A stretch of 64,000 nt of DNA from Plesiocystis pacifica SIR-1. Lineage in GTDB: Bacteria; Myxococcota_A; Polyangia; Nannocystales; Nannocystaceae. A program made the translations under genes and the position numbers. Shown here in pieces: positions 7,788 through 16,384 of this stretch. Each line of letters begins with the position of its first letter. The first letter of the stretch is position 1. Location: NCBI RefSeq assembly GCF_000170895.1, contig NZ_ABCS01000004.1, forward strand, positions 120,848 to 184,847, written 5' to 3'. Below the pieces are notes generated by a model that was not told the DNA's origin, made no database searches, and was given only the letters and a program-made list of their open reading frames with translations.

Positions 7788-8716
7788 CAATTGTGGGTGG
7801 CTCGACGCTCGCGCCGGAGCTCGCGGACCTGGTCGAGGACGAACAGGCCCACCCCGCTCCAGATCGCCCCGAAGGCCACCGCGTGGCCCGAGGTGAAGGT
7901 CTCGCCGAACAGGAGCACGGCGAACAGGAAGTGGGTCGTCGGCGTGATGTACTGGATGAAGCCGATGACGTAGAGGGGCAGGCGTCGGGCCGCGCCGGTG
8001 AACCACAGGACCGGGAAGGCCGTGGCTGGACCCGTGGCGAGCAGCAGGAGCGTCGTCTTCCAGTCGACGGATAGGAAGTGGCCGCCGTCGCCAGACCCGA
8101 GCTCGATCCAGCCCAGCACCGCGAGGCAGGGGAGGGCGAGGAGGGCGGTCTCGATGGTGTTGCCTGGTAGCGCCTCGACCTCGGCGGTCTTGCGGGTGAG
8201 GCCGTAGAAGCCGAAGGCGAGGGCTACGGTCACGCCGATCCACGGGAGCTCGCCGGCGCCGATGACCATCAACGCCACGCCGAGGGCGGCCGCTCCCACG
8301 GCGCACCACTGGAGCGGGCGGAGGCGTTCGCGGAGCACGAACACGCCGAGCAGCATGCTGACGATGGGGTTGATGTAGTAGCCCAAGCTCGCGTGGAGGA
8401 CCCGATCGGTGGCGACGGCGTAGACGAACACGAACCAGTTGATGGCGAGCAGGGTGGACGAGAGCAGGAGCCGGCGGCGGCGCGCTCGGTCGACGAAGGC
8501 CGCCTTCGCGGCGTTGAGATCCCCGCGCCAGGCCGCGAGGATCACGAACACCACGGCCGCCCAGATCACCCGATGCACGAGCTGCTCGCTCGCCGGGACG
8601 TGGTGTAATTGCTTCCAGAACAGCGCCAGGACCCCCCAGGAGCCATAAGCGGCCAACGCCAGCGTGAGCGGCGCGGGGCCGTTGGAGGGGCCATCGGCCT
8701 CGCTCGTGGGGGTCAC
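7787..8716 (-). CDS. rarD: RarD-type EamA/DMT superfamily permease
   Basis: A 309-aa protein with a GTG start and about ten hydrophobic segments. It shows the RarD pattern: YGSWGVLALFWKQLHHVPASE at the N-terminus, HRVIWA, then LLAINWFVFVYAVATDRVLHASLGYYINPI and a late GFIQYITPTTHFLFAVLLFGE segment. RarD proteins are inner-membrane drug/metabolite transporters named for chloramphenicol sensitivity; their natural substrates are unclear. The start region is followed upstream by the hairpin-repeat array. The last residues are basic and cytoplasmic. Confidence 0.9.
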   Translation of the reverse strand: MTPTSEADGPSNGPAPLTLALAAYGSWGVLALFWKQLHHVPASEQLVHRVIWAAVVFVILAAWRGDLNAAKAAFVDRARRRRLLLSSTLLAINWFVFVYAVATDRVLHASLGYYINPIVSMLLGVFVLRERLRPLQWCAVGAAALGVALMVIGAGELPWIGVTVALAFGFYGLTRKTAEVEALPGNTIETALLALPCLAVLGWIELGSGDGGHFLSVDWKTTLLLLATGPATAFPVLWFTGAARRLPLYVIGFIQYITPTTHFLFAVLLFGETFTSGHAVAFGAIWSGVGLFVLDQVRELRRERRATHN

Positions 8717-8765
8717 GGGCGCACTATCGCAGAGTCCGCGCCAGAGTCACCCCCCGCAGTCAAAC

Positions 8766-8888
8766 GACCCTCTGTCTATTTTAGTCGTCGTGGACGACGC
8801 CACACCCTCCCTGCCCCACGTCCGCGACTCAGAGGGTCGGCCAAAACGAGTTTTGCCCGACCCTCTGCTTATTTTAGCCGTCGTGGAC
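8766..8888 (+). repeat. Hairpin repeat copy B (tandem, head to tail)
   Basis: A first unit (8766-8830) lacks the hairpin and starts at GACCCTCT. It is followed directly by an almost perfect 17-bp stem (8831-8866, AGAGGGTCGGCCAAAAC / GTTTTGCCCGACCCTCT, one mismatch, 2-nt centre) and the core of a second unit, TATTTTAGCCGTCGTGGAC. The unit order matches copy A. The surrounding stretch 8717-8907 contains nothing else recognisable. Confidence 0.7.
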
Positions 8889-8907
8889 AAGAGTGCTTGT
8901 CATCGCC

Positions 8908-9045
8908 ATGTACGACGAGGCGTTGCTCGAGCTGCTCACCCTGGCCGAGGCTCGAGCGCGCGCGGAAGGGGCTGCGACGCAGGCCGAGGTCGCACAGGCG
9001 CGGGCCGAGTTGGCACCGAGGCTTCAGGCGCCGCGCGCTAGGTGA
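8908..9045 (+). CDS. Hypothetical 45-aa helical small protein
   Basis: A short frame MYDEALLELLTLAEARARAE... that is Ala/Glu/Arg-rich, probably one amphipathic helix, and ends APRAR*. Third codon positions are mostly G or C, as in the neighbouring genes. It begins 19 bp after the hairpin repeat, the position in which copy A sits relative to the reductase. It could be a real small protein or the remnant of a larger gene disrupted by the repeat. The rest of 9046-9188 shows nothing else. Confidence 0.3.
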   Translation: MYDEALLELLTLAEARARAEGAATQAEVAQARAELAPRLQAPRAR

Positions 9046-9188
9046 GGGCTGCGTCGGTGCCTGGTTGCCATGGCGCGCGACTCAGCCAGCTGACCCGATT
9101 GCGTGGGGCGGACGAGCGAAGTCGACGGCTCGAACCAGCCGCCCGGGTGCCATGCTCAGGCCCCAGCCGGAGCCGCCACTTTTCGATG

Positions 9189-9857
<669 letters not shown>

Positions 9858-9860
9858 GGC

Positions 9861-10556
9861 TCAGCCCTCCTTGGTCGTGCGGAATTCGATGGGCTTTTCG
9901 TAGGACGGACCTTGGATGATGCGGTCCACGAAGATGCCCGGGGTGTGGATGAAGTTGGGGTCGAGCTCGCCGGGTTCGACGAGCTCCTCGACCTCGGCGA
10001 TGGTGACGGCGCCCGCCGTCGCCATGGCCTGGTTGAAGTTGTTCGCGGTGTAGCGATAGACGAGGTTGCCGTGGCGGTCGCCCTTCCACGCCTTGACGAT
10101 GGCGAAGTCGGCCTTCAGCGGGGTCTCGAGCACGTACCAGCGCCCGTCGATCTCGCGGACCTCCTTGCCCTCGGCGATCGGGGTGCCGTAGCCGGTCGGC
10201 GTGTAGAAGCCGCCGATGCCGGCGCCGCCGGCCCGGATGCGCTCGGCGAGGGTGCCCTGGGGGACGAGGGTGACCTTCAGCTCGCCGGACAAGAACAGCC
10301 GCTCGAAGGTCTTGTTCTCCCCGACATAGGAGCCGGTCATGCTGCGGACCTGGCCGGCGTCGAGGAGGATGCCGAGGCCTTTGCCGTCGATGCCGCAGTT
10401 GTTGGAGATGACGTCGATGTCCTTGTGGCCGGCGGCGTGGATCGCCTGGATGAGGTTCTCCGGGTTGCCGCACAACCCGAAGCCTCCAGACATCAGGGCC
10501 ATGCCGTCGTGCATGCCCTCGATCGCCGCGCTCGCGGAGGGAAAGGTCTTGTCCAT
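9861..10556 (-). CDS. scoA: 3-oxoacid CoA-transferase, subunit A
   Basis: A 231-aa protein starting at ATG 10556 (MDKTFPSASAA); the frame is open for another 51 codons upstream but that sequence is unlike the family. It shows the alpha-subunit signature GGFGLCGNPENLI, the NNCGIDGKGLG segment and GIGGFYTPTGYGTPIAEGKE. It supplies the CoA-binding half of the heteromeric enzyme. It is first in the two-gene unit with scoB. The 243-bp gap to the divergent gene at 10800 contains a perfect 22-bp palindrome that may control one or both directions. Confidence 0.92.
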   Translation of the reverse strand: MDKTFPSASAAIEGMHDGMALMSGGFGLCGNPENLIQAIHAAGHKDIDVISNNCGIDGKGLGILLDAGQVRSMTGSYVGENKTFERLFLSGELKVTLVPQGTLAERIRAGGAGIGGFYTPTGYGTPIAEGKEVREIDGRWYVLETPLKADFAIVKAWKGDRHGNLVYRYTANNFNQAMATAGAVTIAEVEELVEPGELDPNFIHTPGIFVDRIIQGPSYEKPIEFRTTKEG

Positions 10557-10748
10557 GGAGGCAGAGTCTCTCACACGGGCCCTCATGTAGGTTGGGTTCG
10601 GTAGTCTGCGTGTGACGCCTCGTGTCAGCATTTGTGGCCCGAAGCCGGACGATCTCCCCTCCCGCCGAGGTGTCCCGGATCCGGACGGTCTGAGGCCTTT
10701 CTCGCGCAAATATGCGCATGGAGGCCAAAAACATGGTGTTTTCGAGAG

Positions 10749-10770
10749 CTCGCCGCGCTAGCGCGGCGAG
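10749..10770. promoter_or_regulatory. Perfect 22-bp palindrome in divergent spacer
   Basis: CTCGCCGCGC followed by TA and GCGCGGCGAG. It sits 30 bp before the GTG start at 10800 and 193 bp from scoA. There is no T-run on either side, so an operator or a 5' UTR hairpin is more likely than a terminator. Confidence 0.4.
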
Positions 10771-10799
10771 AACACGTAGCCGACAATCACAACTCCACT

Positions 10800-11261
10800 G
10801 TGAGTAACGAGACACACCGATTCTTCAATGATGGACGCTTCGTCTCGATCCGCTGGATCGCTCCGAATCCGGACGTCGCGGTGGAGCTGGCGTACGAGGT
10901 CGAGCGCATCCATGACGAGGTCGGGGATCTGTTCTTCGCGCCCATCGTCGGCGTGGACTGTCCGCCCCCCGACCCGGCGACCCGCGAGGCGCTGCTGCAA
11001 GGACACGACGTCGTGTTCGAGTGCATCGACACCATGCGCTTCGTCATCCTGGGCAACTCCATCTCCCGCCGATTGATGCGCAGCGTGATGACGGCGATGA
11101 CCCTGGCCACGGGCCTGCGGGGTCAGGGCTTCATCATCGAAAAGTCCATCCCGGCCATGGCCGGGGTCGCGGCTTCGGTCCTGGACATCAACGCGGATGA
11201 TCTCGTCGACAAGCTCATCGCCGCGGGGATGGTGTCCCCAAAAGAAGCCGGCCGCCGTTGA
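10800..11261 (+). CDS. Conserved-looking alpha/beta protein of unknown function
   Basis: A 153-aa protein, start taken at GTG 10800 because the sequence before it (through the palindrome) is not protein-like. The order of strands and helices (RFVSIRWIAPNP, VGDLFFAPIVGVDC, HDVVFECIDTMRFVILG, then RRLMRSVMTAMTLATG and two C-terminal helices) would fit a STAS/SpoIIAA-like or similar small alpha/beta fold common in myxobacteria. This is a guess from pattern only. There is no signal peptide, so it is probably cytoplasmic. It is divergent from the CoA-transferase genes. A weak GCCGGCC/GGCCGGC hairpin spans its stop. Confidence 0.6.
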   Translation: MSNETHRFFNDGRFVSIRWIAPNPDVAVELAYEVERIHDEVGDLFFAPIVGVDCPPPDPATREALLQGHDVVFECIDTMRFVILGNSISRRLMRSVMTAMTLATGLRGQGFIIEKSIPAMAGVAASVLDINADDLVDKLIAAGMVSPKEAGRR

Positions 11262-11317
11262 GGCCGGCGCGCGCGCCTTCGCGTGGATGCGCGTGGGCGC
11301 CGCGGTACACTCGACCC

Positions 11318-12886
11318 ATGCTTCGACCGATGTCTCGAGGGCGGACCCTCGCGTGGCCATCGTGCGCTCTGCTCGCCCTGAGCCTCGGCTGTCCGTCTGC
11401 GGACGACGCGGCGGAGGAGGGCGCGGACTCGACGGGGACCGACGAGGCCGAGACCACCGAGACAGACACGACGGACACGGGCACGGAGACGGCGGAGGAC
11501 TCGTCGGGCTCGAGCGAGACCGACTCCAGCAGCGAGTCCTCGGAGGCGGAGTCGGAGTCGGAGTCGGAGTCGACGACCGGTGAGCTCCCGGCGGAGCCCT
11601 TTTGCTCGTCGGGGGGCTGGGATCCCGGTCGCACCGTCGCGCTGGTCGTCAACTTCGGGGACGACGAGCTGTCCTTGCTGCACGCCGACGGGACCACGAC
11701 GGCCCTCGACACGGCCGGGGCCAGCTCGCTGACGGCGGGCGGGGCGGGGGAGTTCGTCTACTACGGCTACCGCACGGGGCCGGGGACCTACGTCAACCGC
11801 ACGGTCGACCGCGACACGGGCACGCAGATCTGGGAGCTGGACAGCAGCTGGTGGCCGGTCAACCCGGCCTACGTGCACCCGAGCGGTCGCGTGGCCGTGG
11901 GCGCCTACCCCGACCGCAACGCCGAGAGCAGCTCGTGGATCGCCCTGTCGCCCGAGGGCATGGCGCTCACCGGGGTCGAGCCGCGGCTGGTCCAGAGCGT
12001 GGCCCGAGACGACGGCTGGGTGCTGACCGCGGGCCTGACCGACGTCGACTGGCGCCGCTGGGACGGCTCGCAGACCCTCGACCCGACCTACTTCACCCTC
12101 TTCGACACCGGCGGCGCGGTCACCAGCGCCGACGGCTCGATCCGCTACCCGGCCAAGGTCGACGGGGTGTTCAGCTTCGTGCGCGAGGAGCCGAACGCGC
12201 CCGAGGTCTTCCCCGTGCCCGAGGCCCAGGCCCTCGAGGACATGGGCTGGTTCATCGACCGCTTCGACTTCGCCGGGGACTGGTTCATGGCCACGGCCTA
12301 CGACGGCCAGTCCGAGGACAAGGCGGGCTTTTTGGTCACGCCCGAGGGCGGGGTCATCGACGTCTCCGACCTGCCCACCCCCGAGGGCCTGGAGCTGTTC
12401 GACTTCGACGCCAACGAGGACGCCATCGACGACCAGGGCCGGCTGTTCCGCATGTTCCGGGACGGCGGCAGCGCCTGGGTGTGGATGTACGAGCCGGCCG
12501 TGGACCTGGGCGGCCCGGGCCAGCCCCTGGGCGCGCCCATCACCGAGGCGGTCAGCGGCCGGCTCGAGTCGAGGGCGCCCGGGGTGGTGTCGCTGTGGGT
12601 GTCGAGCGGCGGCGGAGATTGGACGGGCGCGCCCGCGGAGGCGTTGGCCGGTCCGTCCTTGCAGGTGATCTACGCCCCCGACGGGGACACCGAGTCGGTC
12701 TACCTGCCCTACGGGGGCGAGCCGGATCCGAACGGCTTTTCGTTCAACAACGGACGCTTCGGCGCCGACGGGAAGTGCGTGGCGCACCCGCCCGTCGATG
12801 ACCTCGAGGGCAACTGGCTGATCCACGACTTCGCCCTCGACGAGACGGTGACGGTGGCGCGGCCTGGCTTCGTGATCTGGCTGTGA
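11318..12886 (+). CDS. Lipoprotein with Ser/Thr/Asp/Glu linker and beta-propeller-like body
   Basis: A 522-aa protein starting at ATG 11318; a second in-frame ATG lies 12 bp later. A short signal peptide ends in the lipobox LSLGC, followed by about 65 residues made almost only of Glu, Ser, Thr, Asp and Gly, including an (SE)n run. Such linkers are characteristic of surface-exposed myxobacterial lipoproteins. The remainder is beta-rich with repeated short blades (LVVNFGDDELSLLHADG, FVYYGYRTGPGTYVNR, GWVLTAGLTDVDW), compatible with a beta-propeller. No catalytic motif was recognised. A role in surface binding is inference. Confidence 0.75.
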   Translation: MLRPMSRGRTLAWPSCALLALSLGCPSADDAAEEGADSTGTDEAETTETDTTDTGTETAEDSSGSSETDSSSESSEAESESESESTTGELPAEPFCSSGGWDPGRTVALVVNFGDDELSLLHADGTTTALDTAGASSLTAGGAGEFVYYGYRTGPGTYVNRTVDRDTGTQIWELDSSWWPVNPAYVHPSGRVAVGAYPDRNAESSSWIALSPEGMALTGVEPRLVQSVARDDGWVLTAGLTDVDWRRWDGSQTLDPTYFTLFDTGGAVTSADGSIRYPAKVDGVFSFVREEPNAPEVFPVPEAQALEDMGWFIDRFDFAGDWFMATAYDGQSEDKAGFLVTPEGGVIDVSDLPTPEGLELFDFDANEDAIDDQGRLFRMFRDGGSAWVWMYEPAVDLGGPGQPLGAPITEAVSGRLESRAPGVVSLWVSSGGGDWTGAPAEALAGPSLQVIYAPDGDTESVYLPYGGEPDPNGFSFNNGRFGADGKCVAHPPVDDLEGNWLIHDFALDETVTVARPGFVIWL

Positions 12887-12911
12887 GTCAGGACCCGAGT
12901 CAGGGCCCGAG

Positions 12912-14018
12912 TCAGGGCTGGGCTCCGACGGCGACCTCGCCGACGCGCAAGAGCACCGCGCAGGCCGTGCTGACGCTGCCGATCGAGTAGCCGAGGACCA
13001 GGTCGCCCGGGCGCACGCGGCCCTCGCACAGGGCGGTGTGCAGGTTGTTGGGCCACAGCGCCGGGCCGCAGTTGGCGAAGCGCGGGTAGTTGTCGACGAA
13101 GCGACCCTCGAAGCCGAGCACGTCGGCGCAAAAGGGGCCGTACCAGGCCGTGGGCGTGTTGCAGACCAGGAAGTCGACCTCGCTCAGGGACGCGCCGGCC
13201 TCGGACAGGGCCCCGTCCACGCAGGTCCGGAGGTAGCGCTCGGAGTGGTCGCGGATGCTCCGCCCGGCGAGCTTCTTGTTGCCGACGATGCGCAGGGCGG
13301 GGGCCCCGTCGACGAGCTCGAGGTGGTAGGCGAAGGCGCCGCAGGTCTCGACGGTGGGGATGGTGTGGGCCGCGAGCAGGCCTTCGTGTGCGGGGCTGGC
13401 TTCGACGGCCTCGACGATCATCGCCCCGGCCCCGTCACCGAGGAACCACGAGAAGGAGTCGGCCTGGTCGACGTCGCGGGTATAGGTGCAGCAGGTGACC
13501 ACGAGGATCCGCTCGTAGCGCCCGGCGGCGATCAGGTCGCTGGCCAGGTGCACGCCGACGAGGGCCGAGGAGCAGGCGGTCTCGAAGTCGATGGCCGGCG
13601 CGCGCAGGCCCAGCTCGCCGACGAGGAAGGCCGCGTCGCCGACGACGTGGGAGTCGGGGCGCAGGGCGTTGACGAGGATCAGATCGATGTCGTCGGGGCC
13701 GTAGCCGCCGGCCTCCATGGCCTCGCGGATCGCCCGGGCCGAGAGCGAGCGGGCGGTGTCCTCGGGGCCCATCACCCGGCGCTCGACGGTGCCCCGCCAC
13801 GGGTCGCGCAGGTAGGGCGCGAAGGCGCGGTCGTAGGCGCCGAGCGTGCTCGGGTCGGCGAAGTTGTCCCACAGCTTGGCGAGGGTCGCCTCGCGGGCGT
13901 TGGCGACGAGCGCGGGGTGATGGTCCTCCCACCACTGGTTGCGGCGGACGGTCTCGGGGAAGGCGACGGCGACGGCCCGCAGGGCGCCGCGACGGCGGTT
14001 GTGCTTGGTGCTGTGCAT
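12912..14018 (-). CDS. KAS III-like acyl/acyltransferase (FabH/CerJ-type)
   Basis: A 368-aa protein with the thiolase fold of ketoacyl-ACP synthase III. The nucleophile Cys149 lies in ETACSSALVGVHLA, with a WFLGDGAGAMIVE segment after it. The third active-site Asn is present (FANCGPA, about residue 316). The usual HQAN histidine is not: that position reads FLVCNTPTAW. Loss of this His argues against decarboxylative Claisen condensation and suggests an acyltransferase-type variant as used in natural-product assembly. It starts 2 bp beyond the stop of the ThDP enzyme gene, so the two are almost certainly made together. The product is unknown. Confidence 0.85.
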   Translation of the reverse strand: MHSTKHNRRRGALRAVAVAFPETVRRNQWWEDHHPALVANAREATLAKLWDNFADPSTLGAYDRAFAPYLRDPWRGTVERRVMGPEDTARSLSARAIREAMEAGGYGPDDIDLILVNALRPDSHVVGDAAFLVGELGLRAPAIDFETACSSALVGVHLASDLIAAGRYERILVVTCCTYTRDVDQADSFSWFLGDGAGAMIVEAVEASPAHEGLLAAHTIPTVETCGAFAYHLELVDGAPALRIVGNKKLAGRSIRDHSERYLRTCVDGALSEAGASLSEVDFLVCNTPTAWYGPFCADVLGFEGRFVDNYPRFANCGPALWPNNLHTALCEGRVRPGDLVLGYSIGSVSTACAVLLRVGEVAVGAQP

Positions 14019-14020
14019 GG

Positions 14021-15817
14021 TCAGGGTGCTCCCTGGCTCTGGTCGTTGACGGCGAGCACGCGGCGACCAAAGGGCGCGCGCTCGTGGGTGTCGATGACGA
14101 CGTCGAGGACGAAGGGTCCGCGGCCGTTCATGGCCCACTCGAGGGCGTTTTGGACCTGGCTCTCGCGGGTCACGCGGGCCCCGTCCGCGCCCATGGCCGT
14201 GGCCACCGCGAGGAAGTCGACCTCGGGGAAGTGGACGTCGGAGGGGGGCTTGCCGAGGGCGTGGAGGCCCTGGTCGATCATCCCGAAGCGGGCGTCGTTG
14301 AGGACGATCCAGGTCACGTTGGCGCCCGTTCTGGCGGCGGTGCTGATCTCGTTTTGCATGAGGAAGGCGCCGTCGCCGACGAGCGCGACGGCGCGTCGAC
14401 CCGTGGCCGCGGCCGCCCCGATCGCCCCGGCGCAGACGTGGCCCATGGGGCAAAACAAGCCCGACTGGCGGTAGCGCATGGGCTCGCGAAAGCGCAGCAA
14501 GTTGGCCGTCCACGCGAAGGAGTTGCCCGACTCGGCCAGGATCACGCTCTGGCTGCCTTCGACGACCCGCTCTTGGATGCACTGCAGCAGGTACTGGGGC
14601 CGGACGGCCTCGCTGCTGTCGGGGTCGCGGGGCACCAGCTTGGGCGGGCTGGGCCGCGGGTGAGCCTCGCGGGTGCGCAGGATGTCGAGGGCCTGGACCC
14701 GCATCATCGAGCGGCTCGCGCTCGGGTCCCCCTCGATGCGCTCGAGCAGGTTCTTGAGGAAGCCGTCGATCTCGGCCTGGACCACGAGGGTCTCGGCCTC
14801 GGGGAAGGCCGCGCCCGGGACCGCGGGGTCGAGGTCGACGTGGATCAGCCCGCCCGGCGGGATCAACCGCTCGTCGTAGCCGCTGCTGACCTCGCCCAGG
14901 CGGCTGCCGAGCACCAAGAGGCGCTCGACCCCCTCGGCGGCGAGGCGCTCGGCGAGGTCCTCGTGGCCGCCGAAGATGCCGCTGACGCCGAGGTGGCGCG
15001 GGTGGTCTTCGGGGAAGATGCCCTTGCCTCGGGGCGTGGTCAGGACCGGCGCGCCGGTGCGCTCGACCAGCTCGCGGACCCGCTTGGACGCGTGCCGGGC
15101 CCCCCAGCCGACCCAGATGGCGAAGGGATCGGCGAGGCGGTGGACGACCTCCGAGAGCGTCGCCGAGTTGGCGCTGACCTCGACCGCGGGCAGGGTCATG
15201 GCGAGCTTGGTGGGGGCCGGGCTCGACTGCACGGCCAGGGGCATGGCGATGTGGGCCACGAAGCCGCGGGGGTTGGCGAAGCCGCGGACCAGCGCGCGCA
15301 TGACCTGGGGCAGCTCGGCGGGATCCTCGAGGGCCAGGGCGTAGTCGAACATCCCCCGGGACAGGTAGAGCTCGCTGGCCAGGGCGTGGCCGTTGCTCTC
15401 TTGCATGGCGAAGCGGCCGCGGTGGACCGCGGGGGTGTAGCCCGAGACGAGCAGCAGCTTGGCGCCCTCCCAGCGCGCCGTGATCGCGCCGGTCAGCGCG
15501 TTGGTCAGCCCGGGGCCGGTGGTCGTGTAGGCGAGCGCCGGCGCGTCGCTGGTCACCGAGGCCTCGAGGGCAGCGAATACAGCCCCGCTTTCGTGTCGGC
15601 AATTGAACACGCCCACCGGTGAGCGTTCGAGTGCCCCGTGAAATGGGACCACCGCACCACCCATGATTCCGAAAGCGTGCTGAAGGCCCATGGAGCGGAG
15701 ACCTTCAATGAACACTTCACTGACCGTGGGTGGGCGGGGTCCAACGTCGCGAAGAGCCGGGTGCTCCGTCAGGGACGGGAGCGGCGTGGCGTGTTGGGGA
15801 GGGAGCAGGCGGGACAT
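14021..15817 (-). CDS. Thiamine-diphosphate-dependent enzyme (acetolactate synthase/benzaldehyde lyase-like)
   Basis: A 598-aa protein from ATG 15817; a GTG at 15928 would add 37 non-conserved residues. The N-terminal PYR domain has the catalytic Glu in NCRHESGAVFAA (about residue 76), followed by TTTGPGLTNALTGAITA. The middle is a DHS-type domain (PFAIWVGWGA). The C-terminal PP domain carries the GDG...N cofactor motif (VALVGDGAFLMQNEIS, about residue 475). Such enzymes make C-C bonds through an acyl-anion equivalent or act as decarboxylases. The following KAS III-like gene suggests a small biosynthetic route in which an acyl unit and a 2-oxoacid are combined, rather than branched-chain amino acid synthesis. 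No regulatory small subunit is adjacent. Confidence 0.85.
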   Translation of the reverse strand: MSRLLPPQHATPLPSLTEHPALRDVGPRPPTVSEVFIEGLRSMGLQHAFGIMGGAVVPFHGALERSPVGVFNCRHESGAVFAALEASVTSDAPALAYTTTGPGLTNALTGAITARWEGAKLLLVSGYTPAVHRGRFAMQESNGHALASELYLSRGMFDYALALEDPAELPQVMRALVRGFANPRGFVAHIAMPLAVQSSPAPTKLAMTLPAVEVSANSATLSEVVHRLADPFAIWVGWGARHASKRVRELVERTGAPVLTTPRGKGIFPEDHPRHLGVSGIFGGHEDLAERLAAEGVERLLVLGSRLGEVSSGYDERLIPPGGLIHVDLDPAVPGAAFPEAETLVVQAEIDGFLKNLLERIEGDPSASRSMMRVQALDILRTREAHPRPSPPKLVPRDPDSSEAVRPQYLLQCIQERVVEGSQSVILAESGNSFAWTANLLRFREPMRYRQSGLFCPMGHVCAGAIGAAAATGRRAVALVGDGAFLMQNEISTAARTGANVTWIVLNDARFGMIDQGLHALGKPPSDVHFPEVDFLAVATAMGADGARVTRESQVQNALEWAMNGRGPFVLDVVIDTHERAPFGRRVLAVNDQSQGAP

Positions 15818-16384
15818 GGCGGAGGTGGCGCTCGGGGTGAAGTGGGGCTCCTTGCCCCATGTGTGGGCTAAAGCGAGCGGTGTTGTCCTTTCGATCACAC
15901 TCCTGACACGGCTTTTCTCGGCGCGCACGGGCGAAGCAATATTTTTTGAGTGGGGCGATTCGGGACATAGTCATTCGATTATGTCGAGGCTGTAATCATC
16001 GCAATCCGGCCGGATGGCCGAGCGAGAGAAGGAGGGGGGGCAGTTCAAGTGTCCGCAATGTTTCGATCGACATGATCGCAGTGTGTTTGCTGCCGATTCG
16101 CGGGATGTTTGCATAGTTTGGCTAGCGAAGATCGTTCTGAATCAGGTTTGTACGCCCTTCGAGTGACCGCGGGCTCGGGCACAGGACGACTGTAATCGTC
16201 CGGGTCCAGCTGACGGACTCGGCGGTGGCGCTCGGGGGTGGGTCGACCCCTCGCGGCGCGCGAACTCGGGCTTCGGAGTGGGCGTCGCAGCGCGCGCCTT
16301 CGAAAAGGTCGACAAGAGTGGCCCGATTCGGCCCGCTATTTCAACACGAGAACACCCAGGGTTTTTGGGGGCGTTCGCAGGGCG
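15818..16384. other. 567-bp intergenic region, relatively AT-rich promoter area
   Basis: No convincing gene. The stretch 15900-16160 has clearly more A+T than its neighbours and carries CTGTAATCATC (about 15990) and CTGTAATCGTC (about 16189) as a spaced direct repeat. It must contain the promoter of the ThDP/KAS III pair, which runs left, while the radical SAM gene ends at its right edge. No terminator-quality hairpin was identified. Confidence 0.5.

Noticed and set aside
12885..12917. Short GAGTCAGGRCC repeat (three units) after the lipoprotein gene
   Set aside because: Only about 33 bp, partly inside coding sequence of both convergent genes; no hairpin or spread to other loci. Not worth more than a note.
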